Assembly: GCA_016704435.1 (NCBI GenBank)
Contig: JADJAB010000001.1
Span: forward strand, 434,001 to 498,000
Length of the DNA: 64,000 nucleotides
Reading direction: 5' to 3'
DNA from: Rhodobacter sp.
Lineage (GTDB): Bacteria > Pseudomonadota > Alphaproteobacteria > Rhodobacterales > Rhodobacteraceae
In this document: positions 55,656 to 63,672 of the stretch, piece after piece
Layout of the letters: the number at the start of each line of letters is the position of its first letter
Position numbering within the stretch: position 1 is the first letter of the stretch
Program-made: the position numbers and the translations under genes
The notes under the pieces: generated by a model
Databases searched by the model: none
Told to the model about the DNA's origin: nothing
The model's input: the letters and a program-made list of their open reading frames with translations, nothing else

Positions 55656-56378
55656 TTAGCGGACGTTCGACAGGAAGGCCTGGGCCTCGGGGTGCTGCGG
55701 CGCGGTGAAGAACTGGTCGGGCGGCGCTATCTCGGCCAGGATGCCCTTGTGGAAGAACGCCACCCGGTCCGATACGTCGCGGGCAAATGTCATCTCATGC
55801 GTCACGCAGATCATCGTCATGCCATCGTCGGCCAAGAGTTTCAGCGTATCCAGCACCTCGCCCACCAGCTGCGGGTCCAGCGCCGAGGTGACCTCGTCGA
55901 ACAGCATATAGGCGGGCGACATCGCCAATGCGCGGGCAATCGACATGCGCTGCTGCTGGCCACCCGACAGCCGGCCGGGGTAGACCGCCAGCTTGTCGGC
56001 CAGCCCGACATGGGTCAGCTGCGTGACGGCGATTTCCTCGGCCTCGGCCTTGCTCATCCGCAGCACCTTGCGCGGGGCAAGGGTGACGTTTTCCAGCACC
56101 GTCAGATGCGGGAAGGCGTTGAACTGCTGGAACACGATGCCGATCTTGCGGCGCAGCTTGTTCAGATCAGTCGACTTGGCATGCACCTCGACCCCGTCGA
56201 CCAGGATCCTGCCCGAGTTGATCGGCTCCAGCCCGTTAATGCAGGTCAGCAGCGTCGACTTTCCGGACCCCGAGCCGCCGATGACCGACACCACCTCGCC
56301 CTTCTCGACCGTCAGATTGATGCCTTTCAACACCTCCAGCGGGCCGAAGGATTTGTGGACGTCCATTATCTCAATCAT
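55656..56378 (-). CDS. polar amino acid ABC transporter ATP-binding protein
   Basis: A 240-residue GlnQ-type ATPase: Walker A GGSGSGKSTLLTCI, Q-loop IVFQQFNAFPHLTVLEN, signature RLSGGQQQRMSIARAL, Walker B MLFDEVTSALDP, H-loop VTHEMTFA. ATG complement 56378 overlaps the permease stop by 8 bases. It is the ATPase of the importer in the hydroxyproline-type operon. Confidence 0.9.
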   Translation of the reverse strand: MIEIMDVHKSFGPLEVLKGINLTVEKGEVVSVIGGSGSGKSTLLTCINGLEPINSGRILVDGVEVHAKSTDLNKLRRKIGIVFQQFNAFPHLTVLENVTLAPRKVLRMSKAEAEEIAVTQLTHVGLADKLAVYPGRLSGGQQQRMSIARALAMSPAYMLFDEVTSALDPQLVGEVLDTLKLLADDGMTMICVTHEMTFARDVSDRVAFFHKGILAEIAPPDQFFTAPQHPEAQAFLSNVR

Positions 56379-57024
56379 TCTCGCGCCACCTTTTTTCGAG
56401 TTGGCCGCCCAGCCGGGCAATCGGAAAGCTCATCAGGAAGTAGATCGCCCCCACGACAAGCAGAATGAACATCGGTTCCTGCAGCCGCGTGACCAGGATC
56501 TGGCCGGACCTGAGCAGCTCGATCAGACCCAGCCAGAGGACCAGCGCGGAATCCTTCATCACTCCAAGCGTCAGGCCGATCCAGCTGGGCAGCGCCACGC
56601 GCAGCGCCATCGGAAAGACGACGAAGCGCATGTCCTGGCCCCAGGTCAGGCCCAGCGATCGCGCCGCACGGCGGGTCACCGACGGCACGGCGTCGATCGC
56701 ACCGCGCACGATCTCGGTGCAATAGGCAGAGGTATAGAGCGCCAGCACGATGCAGGAGGTGGCAAAGGGCGGCAGTTGCAAACCGGCGATCGACTGGAAG
56801 GCATTGGCCAGCACCAGCTGGATCAGCAGGGGAACCGAGCGGAACACGTCCAGCACGAAGGTCAGCGGCAGTACCGCCCAGGGGTTCAACTGCGCCCGGA
56901 TCACGCCGAACAGCAGGCCCAGCGCCGTGCCGCCGATCACCGCAAAGAAGGTGACGGCCAGCGTCATCCCGGCGCCCTTCATCAGGAACAGCAGGTCATT
57001 CAGGGTCATTGCGGTGTCGAACAT
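56371..57024 (-). CDS. polar amino acid ABC transporter permease (second)
   Basis: A 217-residue HisM/GlnP-type permease with about five hydrophobic segments, VLDVFRSVPLLIQLVLAN near the middle of the first half and the EAA loop RAARSLGLTWGQDMRFVVFP. It is 13 bases after the first permease and overlaps the ATPase gene. Works as the partner of the 57,038-57,703 permease. Confidence 0.88.
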   Translation of the reverse strand: MFDTAMTLNDLLFLMKGAGMTLAVTFFAVIGGTALGLLFGVIRAQLNPWAVLPLTFVLDVFRSVPLLIQLVLANAFQSIAGLQLPPFATSCIVLALYTSAYCTEIVRGAIDAVPSVTRRAARSLGLTWGQDMRFVVFPMALRVALPSWIGLTLGVMKDSALVLWLGLIELLRSGQILVTRLQEPMFILLVVGAIYFLMSFPIARLGGQLEKRWREND

Positions 57025-57037
57025 GGCGCGTCTCCCC

Positions 57038-57703
57038 CTAATACCGGAACAGGCGAGAGGCCATCAGCCGCGCCCCCAGGGTCACCGCCTTGGCGATCAG
57101 GTAGTAGATCACCGCGGCCAGGGCGAAGATCTCGAAGGTGCGGAAGCTGCGGACGTTGATGTCCTGCGTGATCCCGGCAAGGTCGGTGTTCATGCCGACC
57201 GTGACCCCAAGCGAGGTCATCAGGATGGCCCAGACCATCTGGTTGGTGGTGGGCAGAAAGGCGATGCGGAACATCTGCGGCATCACCACCAGCCGGAAGG
57301 CCTGCACCGGCGGCATCCCCAGCGAGCGTGCGGCGCGCATCTGCGTTCCGGGAATAGCGCGCAGGGCGCCGCGGAAGGTTTCGGCCAGGTAGCCTGCGTT
57401 GTTGAAGGTGATCCCGGCCAGAAGCGCTACATAGGGGCTGAGGTGGATGCCGAAGGAGCCAAGTCCGAAATGCGCCATGTAGATCTGGAACAGGGCGGGG
57501 GTGTTGCGGGCCACTTCCACCCAGACCGTGGCCGGGCCCGTGGCCCAGCGCGACTTCGAATTGCGCGCGACCGCCAGCAGCACCGCCAGCGCGATCCCCA
57601 TTGCCATCGACAAGAGCGCGATCTGCAGCGTGACCAGCGCGCCGTCCAGCAGGAGGGGCAATTTCTGGAAGGCCTGCCGCCACTGGAAAGTATAATTGAA
57701 CAT
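57038..57703 (-). CDS. polar amino acid ABC transporter permease (first)
   Basis: A 221-residue permease: LLLDGALVTLQIALLSMAMG, VEVARNTPALFQIYMAHFG and the EAA loop RAARSLGMPPVQAFRLVVMP. ATG at complement 57703 begins MFNYTFQWRQAF; an earlier in-frame start would lie in the spacer with a strong hairpin, so the later start is preferred. Transcribed after the binding-protein gene. Confidence 0.88.
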   Translation of the reverse strand: MFNYTFQWRQAFQKLPLLLDGALVTLQIALLSMAMGIALAVLLAVARNSKSRWATGPATVWVEVARNTPALFQIYMAHFGLGSFGIHLSPYVALLAGITFNNAGYLAETFRGALRAIPGTQMRAARSLGMPPVQAFRLVVMPQMFRIAFLPTTNQMVWAILMTSLGVTVGMNTDLAGITQDINVRSFRTFEIFALAAVIYYLIAKAVTLGARLMASRLFRY

Positions 57704-57756
57704 TCCGGCCCTTTTCCGATCTGGTGGATCCGCAGGGGGGGTCTGCAAGGCGGAAA

Positions 57757-57777
57757 CGGGGGGCCTTGCGCCCCCCG
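57757..57777 (-). terminator. hairpin between binding-protein and permease genes
   Basis: CGGGGGGC (57757-57764), loop CTTGC, GCCCCCCG (57770-57777): a perfect 8-base stem. On the minus strand it follows the binding-protein gene by 23 bases. It has no U-run on that side (a T-run lies on the other), so it is more likely a partial terminator or an mRNA-stabilising hairpin that lets the binding protein be made in excess. Confidence 0.4.
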
Positions 57778-57800
57778 ATCCCTTTTTCGTCAGCTCCGCA

Positions 57801-58607
57801 TCAGCGGTAGACGTTGCTCACGGTCAGGTTCGGGGCTTCGCCGCCGACCCACTTGTCATACAGCTCCTGGTAGCGGCCCGAGCGCACCTGCTGGTTGATG
57901 AACAGGTCCAGATAGTTCAGCAGGCCGTATTCCTCACGCAGCCCGATCAGGCCGACGTAATCGACCGGATAGGGCGCGTCGCCCTTGATCACCAGGCCTT
58001 CATACTGGCCGCCCGTGACGATCGCAGAAGCCACGGTCGAGGTAACGACAGTGGCGTCGATCTGGCCCTGCGACAGCGCCAGGAAGACATCGGCCTGGGT
58101 CTGGTAGGGACGGAACTCTCCCGCACCCCATTCCTTGATGTTGTTCTCCAGCGCGATGCCCTCGAAGGTGCCGCTGACCGAACCGACGACATGGCCGCTC
58201 AGATCCTCGAACTTCTCGATCCCGGCGCCGTCGCGGGTCAGCACCACGTTGGTGAAGGCGAAGTAGGGGATGGTGAAGCCGGCGGTCTTGGCCCGCTCCA
58301 GCGTGTCGGAGGTAGAAGCGACGCCCACGTCGACGCGGCCCGAAACCAGCGCCGGAATACGGTCGGGGAACGGGGTCTCGACGATTTCCGCCGTCACGCC
58401 CAGGGCGGCGGCAAGGTCGTTGCAATAGTCGACGTCGAAGCCGATCGGGTTGTTGTCGGCATCGCGCGATCCCATGGGCGGGAAGTCCAGCACGACCGCG
58501 CAGCGCAGCGTGCCGGAGGCGATGATGTCGTCAAGCTTGTCGGCGCTGGCGGCCGAGGCAAGACAGGTTGCGGCAAGCAGACCGCCCAGAACGATGGATG
58601 TCTTCAT
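57801..58607 (-). CDS. polar amino acid ABC transporter binding protein
   Basis: A 268-residue family 3 solute-binding protein with signal peptide (SIVLGGLLAATCLASAASA) and the fold text GTLRCAVVLDFPPMG, GFDVDYCNDLAAALG, VETPFPDRIPALVSGRVDVG, TIPYFAFTNVVLTRDG and NYLDLFINQQVRSG. First gene of the operon that runs to 50,701. A hydroxyproline-type ligand is inferred from the enzymes downstream. Confidence 0.9.
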   Translation of the reverse strand: MKTSIVLGGLLAATCLASAASADKLDDIIASGTLRCAVVLDFPPMGSRDADNNPIGFDVDYCNDLAAALGVTAEIVETPFPDRIPALVSGRVDVGVASTSDTLERAKTAGFTIPYFAFTNVVLTRDGAGIEKFEDLSGHVVGSVSGTFEGIALENNIKEWGAGEFRPYQTQADVFLALSQGQIDATVVTSTVASAIVTGGQYEGLVIKGDAPYPVDYVGLIGLREEYGLLNYLDLFINQQVRSGRYQELYDKWVGGEAPNLTVSNVYR

Positions 58608-59024
58608 GTGTCACACTCCCTTTGGTTTTGTTGAACGTCGATTCGATGGGTCTTTGCCCTTTGCGAACTATGTTACCGCGCAGTTTCCGGCACAAGTCAG
58701 AATAATTGCAATATACAATTTGTATGCTTGTCGTCGGGCGGAGGGCTTGCCCCTGGGCCGGGCCCCAGCGCGGTCCGGCCGTTTTGCAGGTTCTCGCGGA
58801 AGACGTGAATTGCATCTTGATCGACGCTTCGTGCACCTTTCGATCCCGCGTGAAGGTCGTGGTCACCGAGTCGATCCGGCGGCCCTTGACCGCCGGGTCG
58901 CCTGGCGATCGCCACGCGTCGCGGATAAGGCGTTCCGGCGGGCAGTCCCGATCAACCGCAGGCCAGGGCGCTTCGGATGCGCCACCCCGACCGAGACGGC
59001 CAGACTCTCACATCAAGTCGCCAG
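58608..59024. other. 417-base region without a recognisable gene
   Basis: Between the binding-protein start and the ubiX stop. Short frames on both strands show no family similarity. The left third is A/T-rich and holds the promoter side of the transport operon with the ATACAA-T-TTGTAT palindrome; the right two thirds are G/C-rich with no hairpin or repeat I can point to. It could be the decayed end of a regulator gene, but I cannot show this. Confidence 0.6.
58713..58725. promoter_or_regulatory. GntR-type operator-like palindrome
   Basis: ATACAA-T-TTGTAT is a perfect 6-base inverted repeat 106 bases upstream of the binding-protein start, in an A/T-rich patch (AATAATTGCAATATACAATT). FadR/GntR-class regulators often bind such TTGTAT/ATACAA sites, and GntR regulators commonly control hydroxyproline operons. 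No gntR gene is within the window, so the regulator must be elsewhere if this is an operator. Confidence 0.45.
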
Positions 59025-59597
59025 TCATTCGGGCCCTTCGCCTGTCCAGGCCCGGCCCACGGCTGGCGCGATGCGCAACAGATCGACCGCGCGGGCGGCG
59101 ATCTGCTCGACGGCCTGATCAAGACTGACGGGCTTCAGGTAGAACGCCGGCACCGGTGGCAGGACGATGGCCCCCATCTCGGTTGCGGCGGTCATGTTGC
59201 GCAGATGCGCAAGCGTCAGAGGGGCCTCGCGCGCCAACAGCACCAAGGGGCGGCGTTCCTTCAGCTGCACGCTGGCGGCGCGGGTCAGCAGGTTGTCGTC
59301 AAGGCCATGGGCGATGGCGGCAAGGCTGCGCATCGAGCAAGGGGCGACGATCATCCCGCCGACGGGATACGAGCCCGAGGCGATGCTGGCGCCGACATCG
59401 GCCAGGGGATGCACGCTGGCGGCCAGCCCGGTCAGCTCTGCCATCGCTTCTGCGCCGCATTCGGCCAGCAGGGTTCTCTCGGCGGCTGAAGACACCACCA
59501 ACTCCACGTCCACCCCCAACCGCACCAGATGGCGCGCCGCCGCCAGCGCCAGCGCCGCCCCGGAGGCGCCGGATACGCCAAGGACGACACGGGTCAT
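59025..59597 (-). CDS. ubiX: UbiX flavin prenyltransferase
   Basis: A 190-residue enzyme that joins a prenyl group to FMN to make the prenylated flavin cofactor of UbiD. Motifs: VVLGVSGASGAALALAAA at the start, SGSYPVGGMIVAPCSMRSLA then AIAHGLDDNLLTRAA, and PLVLLAREAPLTLAHLRNM. The start overlaps the ubiD stop by 4 bases, so the cofactor enzyme and the decarboxylase are coupled. Confidence 0.92.
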   Translation of the reverse strand: MTRVVLGVSGASGAALALAAARHLVRLGVDVELVVSSAAERTLLAECGAEAMAELTGLAASVHPLADVGASIASGSYPVGGMIVAPCSMRSLAAIAHGLDDNLLTRAASVQLKERRPLVLLAREAPLTLAHLRNMTAATEMGAIVLPPVPAFYLKPVSLDQAVEQIAARAVDLLRIAPAVGRAWTGEGPE

Positions 59598-61123
59598 GCC
59601 AGCCCCCGGCGGGCCAGCAGCGCGGCCGCAAAGGCGGCGTCCTCGGGCGCGGTCTGCATCACGGTGCCCCAGTCGCGCGTTGTCTCGGTGCCGATCTTGG
59701 TGGTGGCATCAATGCCGATCTTGCCGGCCAGCCCCGCCTCGGGCGAAGCGAAATCGAGATAGTCCATCGGCGTCCTTTCCAGGATCATCACGTCGCGGCC
59801 GGGGTCCATCCGCGTCGCCAGCGCCCAGGAAATATCATCCCAGTTGCGAGGGTCGATGTCACCGTCGACCACGATGATCATCTTGGTATAGCTGAACTGC
59901 GGCAGCATCCCCCACAGCGCCATCATCACCCGCCGCGCCTGACCGGGATAGCGCTTGTCGATCGCGATCACCGCCATGCGGTAGGAACAGGCGGCGGGCG
60001 GCAGCCAGAGATCGCGGATTTCGGGGATCTGGGCGCGGATCACCGGCAGGGCCAGCCGGTTGAACACCTCGCCGATGATGGCGGGCTCATCCGGCGGGCG
60101 GCCGGTGTAAGTGGACAGGTAAATCGGGTCTTCACGGGTGGTCAGGGCGCTGACCTGCATCACCGGAAACGGCTCGGCCCGGTTGTAATATCCGGTGTGG
60201 TCGCCGAACGGGCCTTCGGGTGCGGTCTCGGTCGGCGATACCCAACCCTCGATCACCATCTCGGCATCGGCGGGCACCAGAAGCGGCACGGTTCTTGCCG
60301 GCACCAGCCGCGGGCGGGCGCCAGACAGCACCCCCGCAAAGCCAAGTTCCGACACCGTTTCCGGCAGCGGAAGCGCTGCGGAAAGCAGGGTTGCCGGGTC
60401 GGCCCCCAGCACGATGGCCACCGGCATCGGCACGCCTGCCGCCTGCCAGCCCCGGTGATGCGCCGCGCCGCCGCGATGCGGCAGCCAGCGCATGATGATG
60501 CGGTCAGGGCCAATCACCTGCGCGCGGTAGACGCCCGCGTTGTAGCGGGCCACATCCGCCGCCTCGCCGCCATGCGGGCGCGTCACCACGACTGGCCAGG
60601 TGATCAGCGGCCCGGCATCATCGGGCCAATGGGTCTGGATCGGTAGCGCAGCCAGATCCACCTGTTCGCGGATGACCTGCTGAACGGCCGCCTTGCGCAC
60701 CACCTTGGGCCGTGCCGACAGTGCCGCCTTCAGCATCGGCCAGCGCGACAGCGCGTCGCGCATCCCTTCCGGCGGGGTGGGCGCACGCAGGGCGGCCAGA
60801 AAGGCGCCCAGATCCTCCAGCCCGTCCGGCGCCACGCCCAGACCAGCCGCAACCCGTTCGGTGGTGCCAAAGAGGTTCACCACCACCGGCATCGCCGCCC
60901 GCTTGCCGCCCCCCAGCACCGGATGGTCAAAGCGCAGCACCGGCCCGCCCGCCTCAAGCACGGCGCGGTGAACCGCCGTCATCTGATGGCGCACTGCCAC
61001 CGGATCGGACAGCGCGGTCAGCTGGCCCTGATCGGCAGCCCACTCCAGAAAGGCGCGCAGGGTCGGAAAGGGGGGCAGGGTGCGAATGGGCGTGATCCTA
61101 TCGGCGTGATCCCGCCTTAGCAT
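59594..61123 (-). CDS. ubiD: UbiD-family decarboxylase
   Basis: A 509-residue decarboxylase using the prenylated FMN made by UbiX. Prenyl-FMN and metal-binding text: VARYNAGVYRAQVIGPDRII, MVIEGWVSPTETAPEGPFGD with the catalytic Glu set, HTGYYNRAEPFPVMQV and IIVVDGDIDPRNWDDISWAL. Start at complement 61123; a longer open frame upstream has no similarity. Next to ubiX and facing ubiTUV it most likely decarboxylates the 4-hydroxy-3-polyprenylbenzoate of ubiquinone synthesis. Confidence 0.9.
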   Translation of the reverse strand: MLRRDHADRITPIRTLPPFPTLRAFLEWAADQGQLTALSDPVAVRHQMTAVHRAVLEAGGPVLRFDHPVLGGGKRAAMPVVVNLFGTTERVAAGLGVAPDGLEDLGAFLAALRAPTPPEGMRDALSRWPMLKAALSARPKVVRKAAVQQVIREQVDLAALPIQTHWPDDAGPLITWPVVVTRPHGGEAADVARYNAGVYRAQVIGPDRIIMRWLPHRGGAAHHRGWQAAGVPMPVAIVLGADPATLLSAALPLPETVSELGFAGVLSGARPRLVPARTVPLLVPADAEMVIEGWVSPTETAPEGPFGDHTGYYNRAEPFPVMQVSALTTREDPIYLSTYTGRPPDEPAIIGEVFNRLALPVIRAQIPEIRDLWLPPAACSYRMAVIAIDKRYPGQARRVMMALWGMLPQFSYTKMIIVVDGDIDPRNWDDISWALATRMDPGRDVMILERTPMDYLDFASPEAGLAGKIGIDATTKIGTETTRDWGTVMQTAPEDAAFAAALLARRGLA

Positions 61124-61141
61124 CAGGCGGCGCCCGCGCAT

Positions 61142-61155
61142 TTGACCCTGGTCAA
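61142..61155. promoter_or_regulatory. FNR/Dnr-type box between ubiD and ubiT
   Basis: TTGAC-CCTG-GTCAA is a perfect palindrome of the FNR/CRP-family form (TTGAT-N4-ATCAA, here with C/G at the fifth place). It lies 19 bases upstream of ubiD and 64 bases upstream of ubiT, a position from which one activator could serve both directions under low oxygen. Binding is inferred from sequence and from the known oxygen-independent role of ubiTUV. Confidence 0.6.
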
Positions 61156-61219
61156 GTCGCGGGTCGGGCAAAGCGGATACCAGTAGGCAGTCCCGCCCGA
61201 AAGGAGCCATCCCGCCGCC

Positions 61220-61762
61220 ATGCCCGCATCGTCGGTCAACCTGCCGCTGTTCCCGCGCTTGCATGCCCTGGCCCTGCGCGGGGTGCCGCTGGCCCCCTTG
61301 TCGCTGGCGCTGACCGGCTTCGCCCGCCGGATCGCATTGCGGCATCCGGCCATGTTCCGCCGTCTGGGTGACTACGCCAAGGCGCGCTTCGTTCTTGACC
61401 CCACCGACCTGCCGGTGTCGATGCTGCTGGAGCCGCTGGCCGGCCGGCCCCGCGTGCAATTGTCGCGCCGGGCGCTGCAGGGTGATGCCCGCATCGCCGG
61501 GCCGCTGTCGGGCCTGCTGGGGCTGGTTCACGGCGCTTTCGACGGCGATGCGCTGTTCTTTTCCCGCGATCTGGTGATCGAGGGTGACACCGCCGCTGTG
61601 CTGGCCCTGCGCAATGCGATCGACGATGCCGAACTGGACCTGTCGGCCGAGGCGCAGGCGATGTCCGGCCCCTTCGCCGGGCCGGTGAAATGGCTGATTG
61701 CGCAGGCCGAGGCGCGGACCGGCGTGGCCCTGACCCGCCATGAGGAGGATACCGATTGGTGA
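61220..61762 (+). CDS. ubiT: UbiT accessory lipid-binding protein
   Basis: A 180-residue SCP2-domain protein of the COG3154 family: RRLGDYAKARFVLDPTDLP, HGAFDGDALFFSRDLVIEGD and ALRNAIDDAELDL, which is the UbiT pattern. It binds the hydrophobic ubiquinone intermediates for the O2-independent hydroxylations carried out with UbiU and UbiV. Its stop overlaps the start region of ubiU. An AGGAG lies 14 bases before the ATG, a little far. Confidence 0.85.
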   Translation: MPASSVNLPLFPRLHALALRGVPLAPLSLALTGFARRIALRHPAMFRRLGDYAKARFVLDPTDLPVSMLLEPLAGRPRVQLSRRALQGDARIAGPLSGLLGLVHGAFDGDALFFSRDLVIEGDTAAVLALRNAIDDAELDLSAEAQAMSGPFAGPVKWLIAQAEARTGVALTRHEEDTDW

Positions 61763-62739
61763 TGGAAATCGTCTGCCCCGCCGGAACCCCGGCCTCGTTG
61801 CGCGCCGCCGTCAAGGCAGGCGCGCACACCGTCTATTGCGGCTTTGCCGATGAAACCAACGCCCGCAATTTCCCCGGCCTGAACTTTGACCGCCAGGAGA
61901 TGCGCGAAGGGGTGGCCTTTGCGCATGATCACGGCGCCAAGGTGTTGATCGCGATCAACACATTCCCCCGCGCCGGGGCCGAGGCGCTGTGGTACAGCGC
62001 CATTGCCGATGCCGAGCGCGCCGGGGCCGATGCGGTGATCGTGGCCGATCTGGGCCTGCTGGCCCATGCAGCGCGCCACCACCCAGGCCTGCGGCGGCAC
62101 CTGTCGGTGCAGGCGGCGGCAGCGAATGCCGATGTCATCAACTTCTACGGCCGCGAATTCGGGGTAAAACGCGTGGTTCTGCCCCGCGTCCTGTCGGTGC
62201 CGGAAATCGCCGCGATCAAGGCCGATACCGCAGTAGAGATCGAGGTCTTTGTCTTTGGCGGCCTTTGCGTGATGGCCGAGGGGCGCTGTTCGCTGTCGTC
62301 CTATGCCACCGGGAAATCGCCCAACATGAACGGCGTCTGCTCCCCGGCCACCCACGTCGAATACCACGACGACTGGGGCGCGCTGTCGGCCAAACTTGGC
62401 GGCTACACCATCCACCGCGTCGGCGCGGGCGAACCGGCGCCCTATCCGACGCTGTGCAAGGGCTGCTTCACCGCAGGGGAGACCACCGGCCACCTGTTCG
62501 AAGATCCCGTCAGCCTGAACGCCGAGGCGCTGATCCCGCAACTGGCCAAGGCCGGCGTAACCGCGCTGAAGATCGAAGGGCGGCAACGATCCCGTTCGTA
62601 TGTGGCGCAGGTGGTGCGCAATTTCCGTGCCGCCGTTGATGCGCACGCCGCCGGTCTGCCGATGCCCCAAGGCATGCTGGCCAGCCTGACCGAAGGCCAG
62701 GCTGCCACCGCCGGGGCCTACAAGAAAACCTGGAGGTAG
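61762..62739 (+). CDS. ubiU: UbiU, O2-independent ubiquinone hydroxylation protein
   Basis: A 325-residue U32-family protein. Counting from ATG 61762 the conserved cysteines fall at 169, 176, 193 and 232 (FGGLCVMAEGRC; NGVCSPA; TLCKGCF), the same numbers reported for the 4Fe-4S ligands of E. coli UbiU, which supports this start over TTG 61756 and GTG 61759. With UbiV it forms the complex that hydroxylates the ubiquinone ring without oxygen. Four bases before ubiV. Confidence 0.93.
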   Translation: MEIVCPAGTPASLRAAVKAGAHTVYCGFADETNARNFPGLNFDRQEMREGVAFAHDHGAKVLIAINTFPRAGAEALWYSAIADAERAGADAVIVADLGLLAHAARHHPGLRRHLSVQAAAANADVINFYGREFGVKRVVLPRVLSVPEIAAIKADTAVEIEVFVFGGLCVMAEGRCSLSSYATGKSPNMNGVCSPATHVEYHDDWGALSAKLGGYTIHRVGAGEPAPYPTLCKGCFTAGETTGHLFEDPVSLNAEALIPQLAKAGVTALKIEGRQRSRSYVAQVVRNFRAAVDAHAAGLPMPQGMLASLTEGQAATAGAYKKTWR

Positions 62740-62743
62740 CCGC

Positions 62744-63661
62744 ATGGACCTGACCGTCGGACCAAACCAGTTCTTCTGGAAAGCCGAAGACTGGGCCAGT
62801 TTCTACGACAGCCTGGCCACCGCCCCGGTGTCCCGCGTAGTGTTGGGGGAGCTGGTCTGCTCCAAACGGCTGCCGTTCTTTCAGGACCGCATTCCCGCCG
62901 CGATCGAGACGCTGCTTGCGGCGGGCAAAGAGGTTGCGGTGACCTCGCTGGCGCTGATCACCCTGAAACGCGAACGCAAGCTGAGTGCGGAACTGGTCGA
63001 GGCGGGCATCGAGGTTGAGGTGAACGACCTGACCATGCTGGCTTACCTGCCGGAAAAGACGCCGTTTTCGGTTGGGCCGCTGGTCAACGTTTATAACGAG
63101 GGCACGCTGGGCTGGTTGGCCGCGCGGGGGGCGACACAGGTTTGCCTTCCGCCGGAATTGCCGCTGGATCAGGTGCGCAGCCTTGCGCGTGCCGGCGCCG
63201 ACATGAGGGTCAGGATCGAGGTCTGGGGCCATGGTCGCTTGCCGCTGGCGATCTCGGGGCGGTGCTATCACGCCCGCCTGCATGGCCGCACCAAGGACAA
63301 TTGCCAGTTTGCTTGCGAGGACGATCCCGACGGGCTGGAGGTCTCGACCCTTGAGGGACAGAAATTTCTGGCGATGAACGGCGTGCAGACCCTGTCGGAC
63401 ACCTTCGCCTGCGTCGATCATCAGGTCGAGTTGTTGCGCGACGCCGGGGTTTCGGCCCTGCGCCTGTCGCCGCAGACCGGCGATTTCGCGGCGGTTTGTG
63501 CGCTTTATCGCGGGCGTCTGGATGGCAGGGTCAGCCGCGGCGGGGTGGCGGCGGCGTTGCTTGAGGCGTATCCGGGAATCAGGTTGAGCGACGGGTTCCT
63601 GACCGGGGCCACCGGGGCCGAATGGTCCGGCGCCAGATCTGGCGCGAAGGTTGAAGCGTGA
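62744..63661 (+). CDS. ubiV: UbiV, O2-independent ubiquinone hydroxylation protein
   Basis: A 305-residue U32-family protein and partner of UbiU. Cys39 (ELVCSKR) and the set C-x12-C-x3-C (GRCYHARLHGRTKDNCQFAC; residues ~174, 187 and 191) match the cluster ligands of UbiV, allowing for a 6-residue offset. TGGAGG precedes the ATG. The gene is followed after 11 bases by the DUF2478 gene, so the four genes are one transcript from the FNR-box promoter. Confidence 0.92.
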   Translation: MDLTVGPNQFFWKAEDWASFYDSLATAPVSRVVLGELVCSKRLPFFQDRIPAAIETLLAAGKEVAVTSLALITLKRERKLSAELVEAGIEVEVNDLTMLAYLPEKTPFSVGPLVNVYNEGTLGWLAARGATQVCLPPELPLDQVRSLARAGADMRVRIEVWGHGRLPLAISGRCYHARLHGRTKDNCQFACEDDPDGLEVSTLEGQKFLAMNGVQTLSDTFACVDHQVELLRDAGVSALRLSPQTGDFAAVCALYRGRLDGRVSRGGVAAALLEAYPGIRLSDGFLTGATGAEWSGARSGAKVEA

Positions 63662-63672
63662 AGGGAACGACC

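Noticed and set aside
54459..56468. 669-codon plus-strand open frame over the D-amino acid oxidoreductase and ATPase genes
   Set aside because: Antisense shadow of two identified minus-strand genes; no motif.
58706..59128. 140-codon plus-strand frame between the binding protein and ubiX
   Set aside because: No family similarity, Arg/Pro-rich, and it runs into ubiX on the other strand.
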